Shown here: one piece after another, positions 35,008 to 43,392 of the stretch
Layout: each line of letters starts with the position of its first letter
How positions within the stretch are numbered: the stretch's first letter is position 1
From: Bradyrhizobium sp. BTAi1
GTDB lineage: Bacteria; Pseudomonadota; Alphaproteobacteria; Rhizobiales; Xanthobacteraceae
Assembly: GCF_000015165.1 (NCBI RefSeq)
Contig: NC_009485.1
Coordinates: 1,962,001 to 2,026,000, forward strand
DNA length: 64,000 nucleotides
Direction of reading: 5' to 3'
Translations under genes and position numbers: made by a program
Notes under the pieces: model-generated
What the model was told of the DNA's origin: nothing
What the model saw: only the letters and a program-made list of their open reading frames with translations
Database searches by the model: none

Positions 35008-36168
35008 ATGATGTTCAAGTATTTTCCGACCAACTATGTCTGGAATCTCTCGGTCGATCTGGCGATCGAGATGGGCGCCCGGATCGGCGAGATCGAGGAG
35101 ATGTGCGCGCCGTTGCAGGAGGCTGCGCGTCAGCCCGATGCCAGCGGTACCCAGGCCTTCCGCGAGACCTGGGCCCGGATGGCCGACAAGCTCAGTGCGC
35201 TCGCCGCCGAGGACGAGGCGAAGGGGCGGCTGTTGTCCGCCGGCGAGAAATATGGCCGCGCGGCGAGCTATCTGATCACCTGCGAGCGTCTCCAGGCGCA
35301 TGATGCACCGGGACGTCTGGCGCTGTACCGCAAATGTCTCGATCTCTTCGCCAGGGGAATCGCGCTGGCAAAAGAGAACTGCGAGCGCGTCGAGATTCCC
35401 TATGAAGGGTCTCATATCTCCGGTCTCCTGGTCCGTGCGGCCGGTGTCGAAGAGCCGGCGCCGCTGCTGGTGCAGGTCAACGGCCTGGATTCCACCAAGG
35501 AGATGAAATACCGCGTCGGCCTGCCGGCCTGGCTCGCCAAACGCGGCGTGTCGTCGCTGGTGATCGATCAGCCCGGATCGGGCGAAGCGCTGCGGCTGCA
35601 GGGGCTGACCGCGCGTTACGACTGCGAGCACTGGGCGTCCCGCGTCGTCGACTGGCTGGAGGCCCGCAGCGATGTCGACCCCAAGCGCATCGGTCTCGAG
35701 GGCGTCTCGCTCGGCGGCTATTACTGCCCGCGCGCGGTGGCCTTCGAGCCGCGCTTCGCCTGCGGCGTCGCCTGGGGCGCCAATCATGATTGGCGCGATG
35801 TGCAGAAGAAGCGGCTGCAGAAGGAAGGCAATTTTCCGGTCCCGCATTACTGGGCTCATGTACGCTGGGTGTGGGGCGCGAGGGATCAGGACGACTTCAT
35901 GCGGATTGCCGAGCAGGTCCACCTCGACGGCATTCTCGATCGCATCAAGGTGCCGTTCCTGGTGACGCATGGCGAGAAGGACTCGCAGATCCCGCTGCAT
36001 TGGGCGGAGCGGACCTATGAGCAGCTGGTCAATTCGCCGAAGCGCGAGCTGAAGATCTTCACGGAGCGTGAGGGCGGCGCGCAGCATGCGAGCTTCGACA
36101 ACAGCATCAATGCCGGCCACTACATCGCGGATTGGGTGGCGGAGACGCTGGGCGGACGCGTCGCCTGA
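35008..36168 (+). CDS. Alpha/beta hydrolase, DHPON-hydrolase/FrsA-like
   Basis: The 386-residue hydrolase has a helical N-terminal part (about 1-125) before an alpha/beta fold, the layout of 2,6-dihydroxypseudooxynicotine hydrolase and FrsA-like enzymes that split C-C bonds of aryl ketones. The nucleophile elbow is GVSLGG with Ser234; an acid residue lies in THGEKDSQIP and the His in QHASFDN. An oxyanion region is seen as VQVNGLDSTKE. It is the first gene of the operon, directly behind the NodD-type operator. The reaction is probably hydrolytic carbon-carbon or ester cleavage of a ring-derived intermediate. The substrate is unknown. Confidence 0.8.
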   Translation: MMFKYFPTNYVWNLSVDLAIEMGARIGEIEEMCAPLQEAARQPDASGTQAFRETWARMADKLSALAAEDEAKGRLLSAGEKYGRAASYLITCERLQAHDAPGRLALYRKCLDLFARGIALAKENCERVEIPYEGSHISGLLVRAAGVEEPAPLLVQVNGLDSTKEMKYRVGLPAWLAKRGVSSLVIDQPGSGEALRLQGLTARYDCEHWASRVVDWLEARSDVDPKRIGLEGVSLGGYYCPRAVAFEPRFACGVAWGANHDWRDVQKKRLQKEGNFPVPHYWAHVRWVWGARDQDDFMRIAEQVHLDGILDRIKVPFLVTHGEKDSQIPLHWAERTYEQLVNSPKRELKIFTEREGGAQHASFDNSINAGHYIADWVAETLGGRVA

Positions 36169-36191
36169 GATCTCGCGTGAGGGAGCTGATC

Positions 36192-37145
36192 ATGAAGATC
36201 GTTGGTTTGGAAAGCTTGGTATTTGGGGTCGACGACGTCGCTGGCGCGTCGCGTTTTCTCGTCGACTACGGCCTTGCGCCGGTCGGGGTCTCCGATCGCG
36301 GCGGCCGCTTCGAGGCGATGGATGGAACGGCTGTGGTCATCGCGCGGCAGGACGATCCGGCGCTGCCGCGGCCGCCCGTGCCGGGCTGCCGTCTGCGCAA
36401 GACGGTCATGGGCGTAGCCGACGAGGCGACGCTGGGGGCGATCGTGGCCGAGCTGCGGCGCGATCGCGAGGTGCGGCGGCTGGCTGATGGCTCGATTGAA
36501 TCGATCGACGATTCAGGCTTCGTGATCGGCTTCCAACTGACGGCGCGGAAACCCTTCGTGCTGGCCGGCGAGATCTCGAATGCGCCGGGCGGGGTCGTGT
36601 TCCGGCCGATCAACAGTCTCGGCGTGCCGCCGCCGGGCAGCGTGATCCGTCCGCGCTCGCTGTCGCACGTCGTGTATTTCGTGCCCGATGTGGTCAAGGC
36701 GGAGGCCTTCTACGTCAATCGCCTCGGCTTCCGCTGCACCGACCGTTTCACTGGCACCGGCCCGTTCCTGCAGCCCGGCGGCTCGCTCGATCACCACACC
36801 CATTTCCTGATCGGCGCGCCGCCGCAGATGCATGGCGTCGAGCACTTCACGTTCCATTTCGGCGGCCCCTCGGAGATGATCAGCAACGGCTATCGCTTCG
36901 TGGAGAAGGGCTATCAGGCGTTCTGGGGCCCTGGCCGTCACATCCTGGGATCGAACTGGTTCTGGTACTTCAACAGCCCGTTCGGCTGCCACATCGAGAT
37001 GGATGCCGACATGGACCAGCACGATGCGAGCTGGCAACCGCGCGAGGCGACGGCCTCGGCGGACAACTCGCAGGCCTTCCTGCTGAAGATGCGCAAGAAA
37101 TGGTACCCGGGCCCGGGGATTCACGAGAATGGCGACTACGCATGA
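36192..37145 (+). CDS. VOC-family protein, extradiol dioxygenase-like
   Basis: The 317-residue protein consists of two vicinal-oxygen-chelate halves, as in type I extradiol ring-cleavage dioxygenases. In the C-terminal half His159 (SLSHVVYF), His218 (GVEHFTF) and Glu269 (GCHIEMD) are placed like the His-His-Glu iron ligands of BphC-type enzymes. The ligands are seen; ring cleavage is inferred. The ATG follows a GGGAGCTGATC ribosome site. Its 3' end overlaps the Rieske gene by 17 bases, so the two are coupled. It would act after ring hydroxylation by the downstream FAD monooxygenase and before the alpha/beta hydrolase. Confidence 0.78.
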   Translation: MKIVGLESLVFGVDDVAGASRFLVDYGLAPVGVSDRGGRFEAMDGTAVVIARQDDPALPRPPVPGCRLRKTVMGVADEATLGAIVAELRRDREVRRLADGSIESIDDSGFVIGFQLTARKPFVLAGEISNAPGGVVFRPINSLGVPPPGSVIRPRSLSHVVYFVPDVVKAEAFYVNRLGFRCTDRFTGTGPFLQPGGSLDHHTHFLIGAPPQMHGVEHFTFHFGGPSEMISNGYRFVEKGYQAFWGPGRHILGSNWFWYFNSPFGCHIEMDADMDQHDASWQPREATASADNSQAFLLKMRKKWYPGPGIHENGDYA

Positions 37146-37491
37146 GGCCGGATTGGCTGCCTTGTTGCGGCTATGTCGCGCCGATGAGATCGGCGAAGCG
37201 CAGTCGCGCGGCTTCGATCCTGACGATGAGGGCCAGGACAGCCTGTTCGTCGTGCGATGGCAGGGCCAGTTGCATGGCTGGCGCAATGCCTGTCCGCACA
37301 TCGATGGCGCACCGATGGCTTGGCGCAGGGATGCGTATCTCAACGCCGAGGGCACGCGCATCGTCTGTCACGCGCATGGCGCCGAGTTCGTGCCTGATAC
37401 GGGACTATGCGTGCAGGGTCCATGCCGCGGCGAGCGGCTGAGCCGGCTCGAGCTGGTCGTCATCGACGGCGAGCTGTTCGTGACATCATAA
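37129..37491 (+). CDS. Rieske-type [2Fe-2S] ferredoxin
   Basis: The 120-residue soluble protein has both Rieske ligand pairs, Cys-Pro-His in NACPHIDGAPM and Cys-His-Ala-His in IVCHAHGAEF, followed by DTGLCVQGPC. It lacks a membrane anchor and so resembles ferredoxins that feed aromatic oxygenases. It begins inside the VOC gene (17-base overlap), and no Rieske oxygenase alpha subunit is encoded in this operon. It may therefore protect or reduce the extradiol enzyme iron or serve another oxygenase; both are guesses. Confidence 0.85.
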   Translation: MATTHEAGLAALLRLCRADEIGEAQSRGFDPDDEGQDSLFVVRWQGQLHGWRNACPHIDGAPMAWRRDAYLNAEGTRIVCHAHGAEFVPDTGLCVQGPCRGERLSRLELVVIDGELFVTS

Positions 37492-37530
37492 CACGCCCGG
37501 AAGGGCGGACTGCAGAGGGAGGAGGGCGCC

Positions 37531-38661
37531 ATGGCAGTGGTGAGCAGGGTGCTGACGATCGGCGGCGGCTTTTCCGGCATGGCCGCGTCGATTCAGATGC
37601 GCAAGGCCGGCATCGACGTCGATCTCGTCGAGGTCGATGCCAATTGGCGGCCGGAGGGCGCCGGCATCACGGTGAGCGGGCCGACCTTGCGCGCGCTGGA
37701 GACGCTCGGCGTGTTCGCGGAATTCGCGCGGCGCGGCTACACAGCGGATGGCGTTGACCTGGTCACGCCGGCAGGCCATCGGATCGGCGAGATCCCGACA
37801 CCGAAGACCGTTGGATCGGATGTGCCCGGCGGCGGCGGCATCATGCGGCCGGAGCTCGGCCGCATCCTCGCCGATGCGACGCGTGCCGCGTGCGTTCACG
37901 TGCGGGTCGGATGCACCTACACGCAGATCACGCAGCACGACGGCGATGTCGCGGTCACCTTCACCGATGGCACGACCGGCCACTATGATCTCGTCGTGGT
38001 CGCCGACGGCGTCCATTCGAAGACCCGTGCGCTGCTGTTTCCCGAGATCAAGCCGCCACAATATATCGGGCAGGTGGTTTGGCGCGCCGTGTTGCCGCGG
38101 CCCGCCGAGATCGTACGTCCGCGAATCTGGCTTGGTGGGGCGGTGAAGGTCGGCGTCAACCCGGTGTCGCCGAGCCACATGTACATGTTCATCACCGAGG
38201 CGCGGCCGGAGAAGCTGCAGGCTGAGCGCGCGTCATGGCCGCAACTGGTTGCCGACATGCTCGCGCCGTTCGGCGATCCCGTGCTGGTGGCGCTGGGTCC
38301 GCATCTGTTCACCCTGGATGCTCAGATCGATTATCGGCCGCTCGCCAACCTGCTGGTGCCGGCGCCGTGGAATCGCGGCCGCGTCATCATGATCGGCGAT
38401 ACGGTGGCGGCGACCACGCCGCATCTCGCCTCGGGCGCAGGCATCGGCATCGAGAGCGGCATCGTGCTGGCCGAGGAGCTCGCACGCGCCGCGACCTTGC
38501 AGCAGGCGTTCGACCGCTTCCATGCGCGGCGCTGGGAGCGCTGCCGCATGGTGATCGAGAACTCCGCGCAACTCTGCCGCATCGAGATGGAGAATGGCGA
38601 CAAGGCGGAGCACGCCAGGATCATGCGCGAGTCCACGATCGCGCTGCTGCAGCCGATCTGA
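37531..38661 (+). CDS. FAD-dependent aromatic-ring monooxygenase (group A)
   Basis: The 376-residue flavoprotein hydroxylase has GGGFSG at 11-16 for FAD, the DG motif in VVVADGVHSKTRAL, and the GD motif in RVIMIGDTVAATTPHLASGA (Gly289-Asp290), which binds the FAD ribityl chain. This is the pattern of salicylate, 3-hydroxybenzoate and 6-hydroxynicotinate hydroxylases, which use NAD(P)H and oxygen to hydroxylate an aromatic ring. GGAGGAGG precedes the ATG. In the operon it would make the dihydroxylated ring for the extradiol-type protein. Confidence 0.87.
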   Translation: MAVVSRVLTIGGGFSGMAASIQMRKAGIDVDLVEVDANWRPEGAGITVSGPTLRALETLGVFAEFARRGYTADGVDLVTPAGHRIGEIPTPKTVGSDVPGGGGIMRPELGRILADATRAACVHVRVGCTYTQITQHDGDVAVTFTDGTTGHYDLVVVADGVHSKTRALLFPEIKPPQYIGQVVWRAVLPRPAEIVRPRIWLGGAVKVGVNPVSPSHMYMFITEARPEKLQAERASWPQLVADMLAPFGDPVLVALGPHLFTLDAQIDYRPLANLLVPAPWNRGRVIMIGDTVAATTPHLASGAGIGIESGIVLAEELARAATLQQAFDRFHARRWERCRMVIENSAQLCRIEMENGDKAEHARIMRESTIALLQPI

Positions 38662-38707
38662 GCGGGCAACACCATCAACGAACAACAACATCAACGGGGA
38701 GGAAGCC

Positions 38708-39871
38708 ATGACGGTGACGACGGAAACTTGGCGCGGGCGCATCGCCCTGATGGTCGCGCATTGCGCCGGGATGGTCGATCTCGTCGCGCTCCCGGTCTGG
38801 GTGGGCGCGCTGATCGAGCGCTATCGGTTCAGTCCGCAGCAGGCCGGCCTTCTGGCCACGCTGTTCCTGCTCGGTGCCGTGCTCAGCAGCCTAGTGTTTG
38901 CACCGCGCTTCAACCGGATGAACGCCCGGCTGGCGGCAACTGCCGGATACGCCGTGGCCGCGCTGGTGTTCCTGGCCGCCAGCCAGACGTCGGAGTTTGC
39001 GTTGCTCGCGATGCTGCACGCGCTGGCCGGCGCGACGGCGGCCTGCGGGCTCAGCTTCACCCATGGTACGATCGCCCGCAGTGCCAATCCGCACCGGCTG
39101 TTCGCCATTGTCGGAATGGCGCTCGGTGTGTTCGCCATTCTCTTTCTCGGCATGACGCCCAATCTCGTGGCGCGCTTCGGCGGGGCTGCGCTGTTTGTGG
39201 TGTTCGCCGGCGTGATGGCGGTCGCGGCGCTGGCGGCGGCGCTGGCCTTTCCGAAGGGCGTGGTGCGCAGCGACGAGGATCTCATCGCCGAGGTGAGCCA
39301 TCTTCCCCGCGCCGTATGGTTCGGCATCGCCGGCATCAGCTGCATGGCGCTGACGCAGGCGATGCTGTTCAGCTTCATCGAGCGGATCGGGGCCGACCGC
39401 GGCTTCGGTGTCGAGGCGGTCACCGGCGTGCTGATTGCGCTCGGCTTCGTCAACCTGCTGCCGGCGCCGCTTGCCGCCGTTCTGGAGCGGCGGCTGCCGG
39501 CCCGATACGTGCTGCTGGCCGGGCCCGTCTGTCAGGCGCTGATCGCCGTGACGATCACCTTCGGCTCGGGCTTCCTGACCTATGCTGTGCCGACCGCGAT
39601 CTTTGCCGCGGTCATGATCTTCACCCACACCTTCGCGTTCGGGCTGTTGTCGCGCCTCGACCCCACCGCGCGGGCGCTCGCCGGCACGCCGGCGATGCTG
39701 ATGATCGGCGCCGCGATCGGCCCCATCCTCGGCGGCACCTTGGTGCAGCTGTTCGGCTATCCCGCGCTCGGGCTCGGCGCCGTCATCATCTCGTCCATCG
39801 CCGCCGTGATGTTCTCACGTGTGTTTGCCGCGCGCGGCGCGGTGACCGCTGCCTCTCTCGAAATTGCCTGA
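38708..39871 (+). CDS. MFS transporter
   Basis: The 387-residue membrane protein has about twelve hydrophobic spans in two groups of six, with a central polar loop containing VVRSDEDLIAEVSHLPRAVW. The family signature region after TM2 is degenerate (APRFNRMNARLAA). ACGGGGAGGAAGCC before the ATG is a strong ribosome site. Placed between the ring hydroxylase and the cupin, it is the likely importer of the aromatic or heterocyclic substrate, although efflux cannot be excluded. Confidence 0.85.
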   Translation: MTVTTETWRGRIALMVAHCAGMVDLVALPVWVGALIERYRFSPQQAGLLATLFLLGAVLSSLVFAPRFNRMNARLAATAGYAVAALVFLAASQTSEFALLAMLHALAGATAACGLSFTHGTIARSANPHRLFAIVGMALGVFAILFLGMTPNLVARFGGAALFVVFAGVMAVAALAAALAFPKGVVRSDEDLIAEVSHLPRAVWFGIAGISCMALTQAMLFSFIERIGADRGFGVEAVTGVLIALGFVNLLPAPLAAVLERRLPARYVLLAGPVCQALIAVTITFGSGFLTYAVPTAIFAAVMIFTHTFAFGLLSRLDPTARALAGTPAMLMIGAAIGPILGGTLVQLFGYPALGLGAVIISSIAAVMFSRVFAARGAVTAASLEIA

Positions 39872-39887
39872 TCAGGAGACCTGTTGC

Positions 39888-40463
39888 ATGACCCTTCCGC
39901 AAATCCGCCGCGTCGTCACCGGACACGACCAGCAGGGCGCCGCCGTGATCTCGTCCGACGGCGCCTTGCCGACCGTCACCGAGTTGGCGGCGATCCCCGG
40001 CACCTTCTTCCACGAGGTCTGGAGCACGCAGGCGACGCCGGCGCCGATCGACAATGGTCCGGATCCGACGATCGGGCCGCTCAAGCTGCCACCGCCGACG
40101 CATGGCAGCCGCATCCGCTTCGTCGACATTCCGCCGGACACCGAGGACTTTCTCCGCAACGGCGCGACGCGCATGAAGGCCGCGTTCAGCCAGATCGGCG
40201 ATCCGCACGCCTCAACCGTGACGACGGAGTCACCGCATCCGCTGATGCACCGCACCGAGACGATCGACTACGGCATCGTGATCTCCGGCGAGATCACGCT
40301 GGTGCTCGACAAGGGCACGGCGGACCTCAAGGCCGGCGACGTCGTGATCCAGCGCGGCACCAATCACGCCTGGGCCAATCGCAGCGACAAACCGTGCCGG
40401 ATGCTGTTCATCCTGGTCGACGGCAAGTTCGGTCCGGAAGCCAACCCGACCAAGGCCAGCTGA
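39888..40463 (+). CDS. Cupin-domain protein
   Basis: The 191-residue protein has one conserved cupin barrel in its C-terminal part. Motif 1 lies around LMHRTETIDYGIVISGEITL and motif 2 is GDVVIQRGTNHAWANRSD, so His and Glu metal ligands are mostly present. The N-terminal half is less typical. Single-domain cupins in catabolic operons may be isomerases, dioxygenases or metabolite-binding proteins. Its stop overlaps the ATG of the next gene (TGATG), so it is coupled to the FAH-family enzyme. The specific reaction is not assignable. Confidence 0.75.
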   Translation: MTLPQIRRVVTGHDQQGAAVISSDGALPTVTELAAIPGTFFHEVWSTQATPAPIDNGPDPTIGPLKLPPPTHGSRIRFVDIPPDTEDFLRNGATRMKAAFSQIGDPHASTVTTESPHPLMHRTETIDYGIVISGEITLVLDKGTADLKAGDVVIQRGTNHAWANRSDKPCRMLFILVDGKFGPEANPTKAS

Positions 40464-41464
40464 TGAGACTCGCAACCTATCGGAACGGCAGCCCCGATGG
40501 CGGCCTGCTCATCGTCTCCCGGGATCAGGCGCGCGCGTGCAATGCCAGCGCCATCGCACCGGATCTGCTGACGGCGCTGCGGAATTGGCAGCAGGTCGAG
40601 CCGGCGTTGCGCCGGCTCGCCGAGAGCCTCGAGGATGGATCGGCTGCCGATGTGATGGCGTTCGATCCCACGCGATGCCTTGCACCGCTGCCGCGCGCAC
40701 CGCAATGGCTGGATGGCTCGGCCTTCCTGAATCACGGACGGCTGATGGATGTCGCCTTCAACAAGCCGCCGATCCCCGACTTCGACACCATCCCGGTGAT
40801 GTACCAGGGCGCCAGCGACGATTTCCTCGGGCCGCAGGCCGACGTGCCCTTCGTGACGGAGGCGGATGGCATCGACTTCGAGGGCGAGTTCGGCGTCATC
40901 GTCGATGATGTGCCGATGGCCGTGTCGCCAGAGCAGGCCGCGCAACGGATTCGGCTGCTGGTTCAGATCAATGATTGGAGCCTGCGCGCGGTCGGTGCGC
41001 GCGAGGTGCGCACCGGCTTCGGCTTCCTGCAGGCGAAGCCCTCGACGAGCTTCGCGCCGATGGCGGTGACTCCGGACGAGGTCGGCGACGCCTGGCGTGA
41101 CGGCCGGCTCGACATGGCCCTCCATGTTCACCGCAATGGCGAGCGGATCGGCGCGGCCTCAGGCCGCGAGATGGCGTTCTCGTTTCCGCAACTCATCGCC
41201 CATGCCGCCCGGACGCGGCGGTTGACGGCCGGCACGATCATCGGCTCGGGCACGGTGTCGAATGCCGATCGCGCCGCCGGATCGAGTTGCCTGGCTGAGG
41301 TCAGGGCGATCGAGATGATCGAACGCGGCGAGGCGCGCACGCCCTTCCTGCGCTTCGGTGACGAGGTGACCATGCAGGCCTGCTTCGCCGATGGCCGGGG
41401 AGGCCCGTTCGGACGCATCGCGCAGCGCGTGGTTCGTGCGGCGAGCACCGATCGGCCGGAGTGA
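40463..41464 (+). CDS. Fumarylacetoacetate hydrolase family protein
   Basis: The 333-residue protein has the FAH catalytic domain from about residue 95. Metal ligands are seen as Glu140 and Glu142 (DFEGEFGVIVDD) and Asp171 (QINDWSLR), with GSGTVSNADRAAGSSCLAE near the C-terminus. Family members hydrolyse fumarylacetoacetate or fumarylpyruvate, decarboxylate oxalocrotonate, or hydrate 2-oxopent-4-enoate. In this operon it would process the product of ring cleavage toward pyruvate, fumarate or similar. It is coupled to the upstream cupin gene by a one-base stop/start overlap. Confidence 0.87.
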   Translation: MRLATYRNGSPDGGLLIVSRDQARACNASAIAPDLLTALRNWQQVEPALRRLAESLEDGSAADVMAFDPTRCLAPLPRAPQWLDGSAFLNHGRLMDVAFNKPPIPDFDTIPVMYQGASDDFLGPQADVPFVTEADGIDFEGEFGVIVDDVPMAVSPEQAAQRIRLLVQINDWSLRAVGAREVRTGFGFLQAKPSTSFAPMAVTPDEVGDAWRDGRLDMALHVHRNGERIGAASGREMAFSFPQLIAHAARTRRLTAGTIIGSGTVSNADRAAGSSCLAEVRAIEMIERGEARTPFLRFGDEVTMQACFADGRGGPFGRIAQRVVRAASTDRPE

Positions 41465-41467
41465 GCG

Positions 41468-42394
41468 ATGCGTATTCTGGTCACGGGTGCCGCGGGCTTC
41501 ATTGGCCGTGCGCTGCTGCAACGGCTGCTGGTCGATACGGACGGGGCCGACATCACCGGGCTCGATCTCGTCGCAGCGCCGCCGGAAGCGTTGGGTGCGC
41601 GTCTGTCCTGGATCAGCGGCGGCCTGGACGACCGCGCCGTGCTGGAGCAACTCGGCGCTGCGTCGTTCGACCGCGTGTTCCATCTCGCCAGCGTGCCCGG
41701 CGGCCGCGCCGAGGTCGAGCCTGCGCTCGGTCGCCGCGTCAATCTGGATGCGTCGCTCGATCTCCTGCAGTTGCTGGCCCAGCATGGCAACCGGCCGCGC
41801 GTGGTCTATGCCAGCAGCATCGCCGTCTATGGCGCGCTGTCCGGCGCGCCGGTCAGCGCGCAGACGGAGGCGCGGCCCCTGATCAGCTATGGCGCGCACA
41901 AGCGGATGGTGGAGATCGCGCTCGCCGATCACACCAGGCGCGGAGAGCTGTCAGGCATCGCGCTGCGGCTGCCCGGCATCGTCGCAAGGCCGCGACCGGT
42001 GAGCGGCTTCGGCTCCGCCTTCATGAGCGAACTGCTGCATGCGGTGTCCGCGGGCGAGAGCTATGCCTGCCCGGTGTCACGGGACGCGACCGCCTGGTGG
42101 CTGTCGGCCAAAGTCGCGGTCGACAATCTCATCCGCGCCGGCGAGATTGATGTCTGCGGCACTCTGCAACTCCCGGCGCTTCGACTTTCGATCGCCGAGG
42201 TGATGGCAGGCTTGGCGCAGCTCTATGGCGCTGAGCGGCCCGCGCGCGTGACGTTCGATCCTGACGACAGCATCGAGAAGGTGTTCGGACGCTTTCCAAT
42301 GCTGGAGGTTGATGCCGAGTTGGCGTTGGGCTTCGCCCATGATGGATCGGCGGCGGAGATGATCACGAATGCGCTCCGCGCCGGTTACATCTGA
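41468..42394 (+). CDS. NAD-dependent epimerase/dehydratase family protein (DenD-like)
   Basis: The 308-residue extended short-chain dehydrogenase has a nucleotide motif TGAAGFIG at 6-13, Ser in YASSIAVYG and the catalytic Tyr141/Lys145 pair in YGAHK. The overall pattern, including a GSGFGSAF-like segment (SGFGSAFMSELL), resembles D-erythronate dehydrogenase-like proteins rather than UDP-sugar epimerases. It starts three bases after the FAH gene stop and is the last gene of the operon. It would oxidise a hydroxyacid or alcohol intermediate. The match to a specific subfamily is moderate. Confidence 0.8.
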   Translation: MRILVTGAAGFIGRALLQRLLVDTDGADITGLDLVAAPPEALGARLSWISGGLDDRAVLEQLGAASFDRVFHLASVPGGRAEVEPALGRRVNLDASLDLLQLLAQHGNRPRVVYASSIAVYGALSGAPVSAQTEARPLISYGAHKRMVEIALADHTRRGELSGIALRLPGIVARPRPVSGFGSAFMSELLHAVSAGESYACPVSRDATAWWLSAKVAVDNLIRAGEIDVCGTLQLPALRLSIAEVMAGLAQLYGAERPARVTFDPDDSIEKVFGRFPMLEVDAELALGFAHDGSAAEMITNALRAGYI

Positions 42395-42459
42395 GAGAAG
42401 GTCGAAGCCGCTGCGGCGCGCGAAGCTCGCCTCGAGCGCGCGACCGCGCTGTGCCGCCG

Positions 42460-43137
42460 CTAACGGGCGCGTCGGGGATAGATGATCACCGAGAGATAGG
42501 TCATCGGCGCCTTGATCAACTCCTCGGGGCCGTGACGCGCTGCGGCGTCGAAGAACAGGGCGTCGCCGGGCTCCAGCAGATACAGCCGGTCGGCATGGCG
42601 ATAGCGCACCTTTCCGCTCAGCATGTAGATGAACTCGACGCCGGCGTGGCGGAAATCCGTGTAAGGAACGGCGTCGCCCTTCAGCGTGATCAGATAGGGT
42701 TCGACCACCACGTCGCCGCCGAGCGAGTGGCCGAGCAGATCGTAGAGATGGCCGGCCTTGGTGCCGCGGCGCTCGATGCGAACGCCCTGGCCGGCCTTGA
42801 CGAAGGAACAGTCGCGCTCCTCGCCATTCTCGCGGAACAGTCGCGCGATCGGCACGTTCAGCGCCTTGGCGAGCGCCGACAGTGTCGCCAGTGACGGCGA
42901 GATCGAGCCGTTCTCGATCTTGGACAGCATGCCGGCCGAGATGCCGGCCGCCGCGCCCAGTTCTGATACGGTGAGATCGAGGTCCTTGCGCAAGCGGCGC
43001 ACCTCGGCGCCGATCTCCGACTCCAGGGTTGGCGTGGCGTCCTTCGGCGCGAGCGATCCTGTCAGCAGCTCGGGCTCCGCGCGGGACGTCTCGGCCTTGC
43101 TGTCCTTCCTGGGATGCTTCGCGGCACCTTTCGCCAC
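42460..43137 (-). CDS. XRE-family regulator with C-terminal cupin sensor domain
   Basis: This 225-residue regulator starts with GTG at 43137 after a GAGG ribosome site. A basic 40-residue N-terminal tail precedes an XRE helix-turn-helix (LRKDLDLTVSELGAAAGISA and SPSLATLSALAKALNV, about 48-97). A cupin barrel follows (EFIYMLSGKVRYRH and LLEPGDALFFDAAARHGPEE). Proteins of this build, such as PuuR, control amine and amino-acid catabolism by sensing a small metabolite. It is divergent from the glxBCD-glnT genes across 255 bases, making that operon the most likely target, and convergent with the ring-cleavage operon. Confidence 0.85.
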   Translation of the reverse strand: MAKGAAKHPRKDSKAETSRAEPELLTGSLAPKDATPTLESEIGAEVRRLRKDLDLTVSELGAAAGISAGMLSKIENGSISPSLATLSALAKALNVPIARLFRENGEERDCSFVKAGQGVRIERRGTKAGHLYDLLGHSLGGDVVVEPYLITLKGDAVPYTDFRHAGVEFIYMLSGKVRYRHADRLYLLEPGDALFFDAAARHGPEELIKAPMTYLSVIIYPRRAR

Positions 43138-43309
43138 AGGAAACCTCGTTTGCTTCTCGGCGGCCTCGCAGCAGCGCTGACCCTATGACGTCTATACGCC
43201 GCAGCGGGCGTCGCGGCCAGTACAAGCGCCCATTTTCAGGTTCTCTCGATCCGCACCAAGCCCGCCTGCCGGTCCACGTCTGAACTTTCCTGAAGTGAAC
43301 AAAAGTTTC

Positions 43310-43337
43310 TTGACGAGAATTGCTGCTGGGCTATCCT
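43310..43337 (+). promoter_or_regulatory. Candidate sigma-70 promoter of glxBCD-glnT
   Basis: TTGACG at 43310-43315 and TATCCT at 43332-43337 are separated by 16 bases, about 55 bases before the glxB start. Just upstream, GAACTTT and AAAGTTTC form an imperfect inverted repeat overlapping the -35 region, a possible site for the divergent XRE-cupin regulator. Boxes are seen; function is inferred. Confidence 0.4.
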
Positions 43338-43392
43338 GACGGTCGGACGGGGCGCTCAGCCCGTCCCACAATGATGTGGATCGGAGCGGCGC

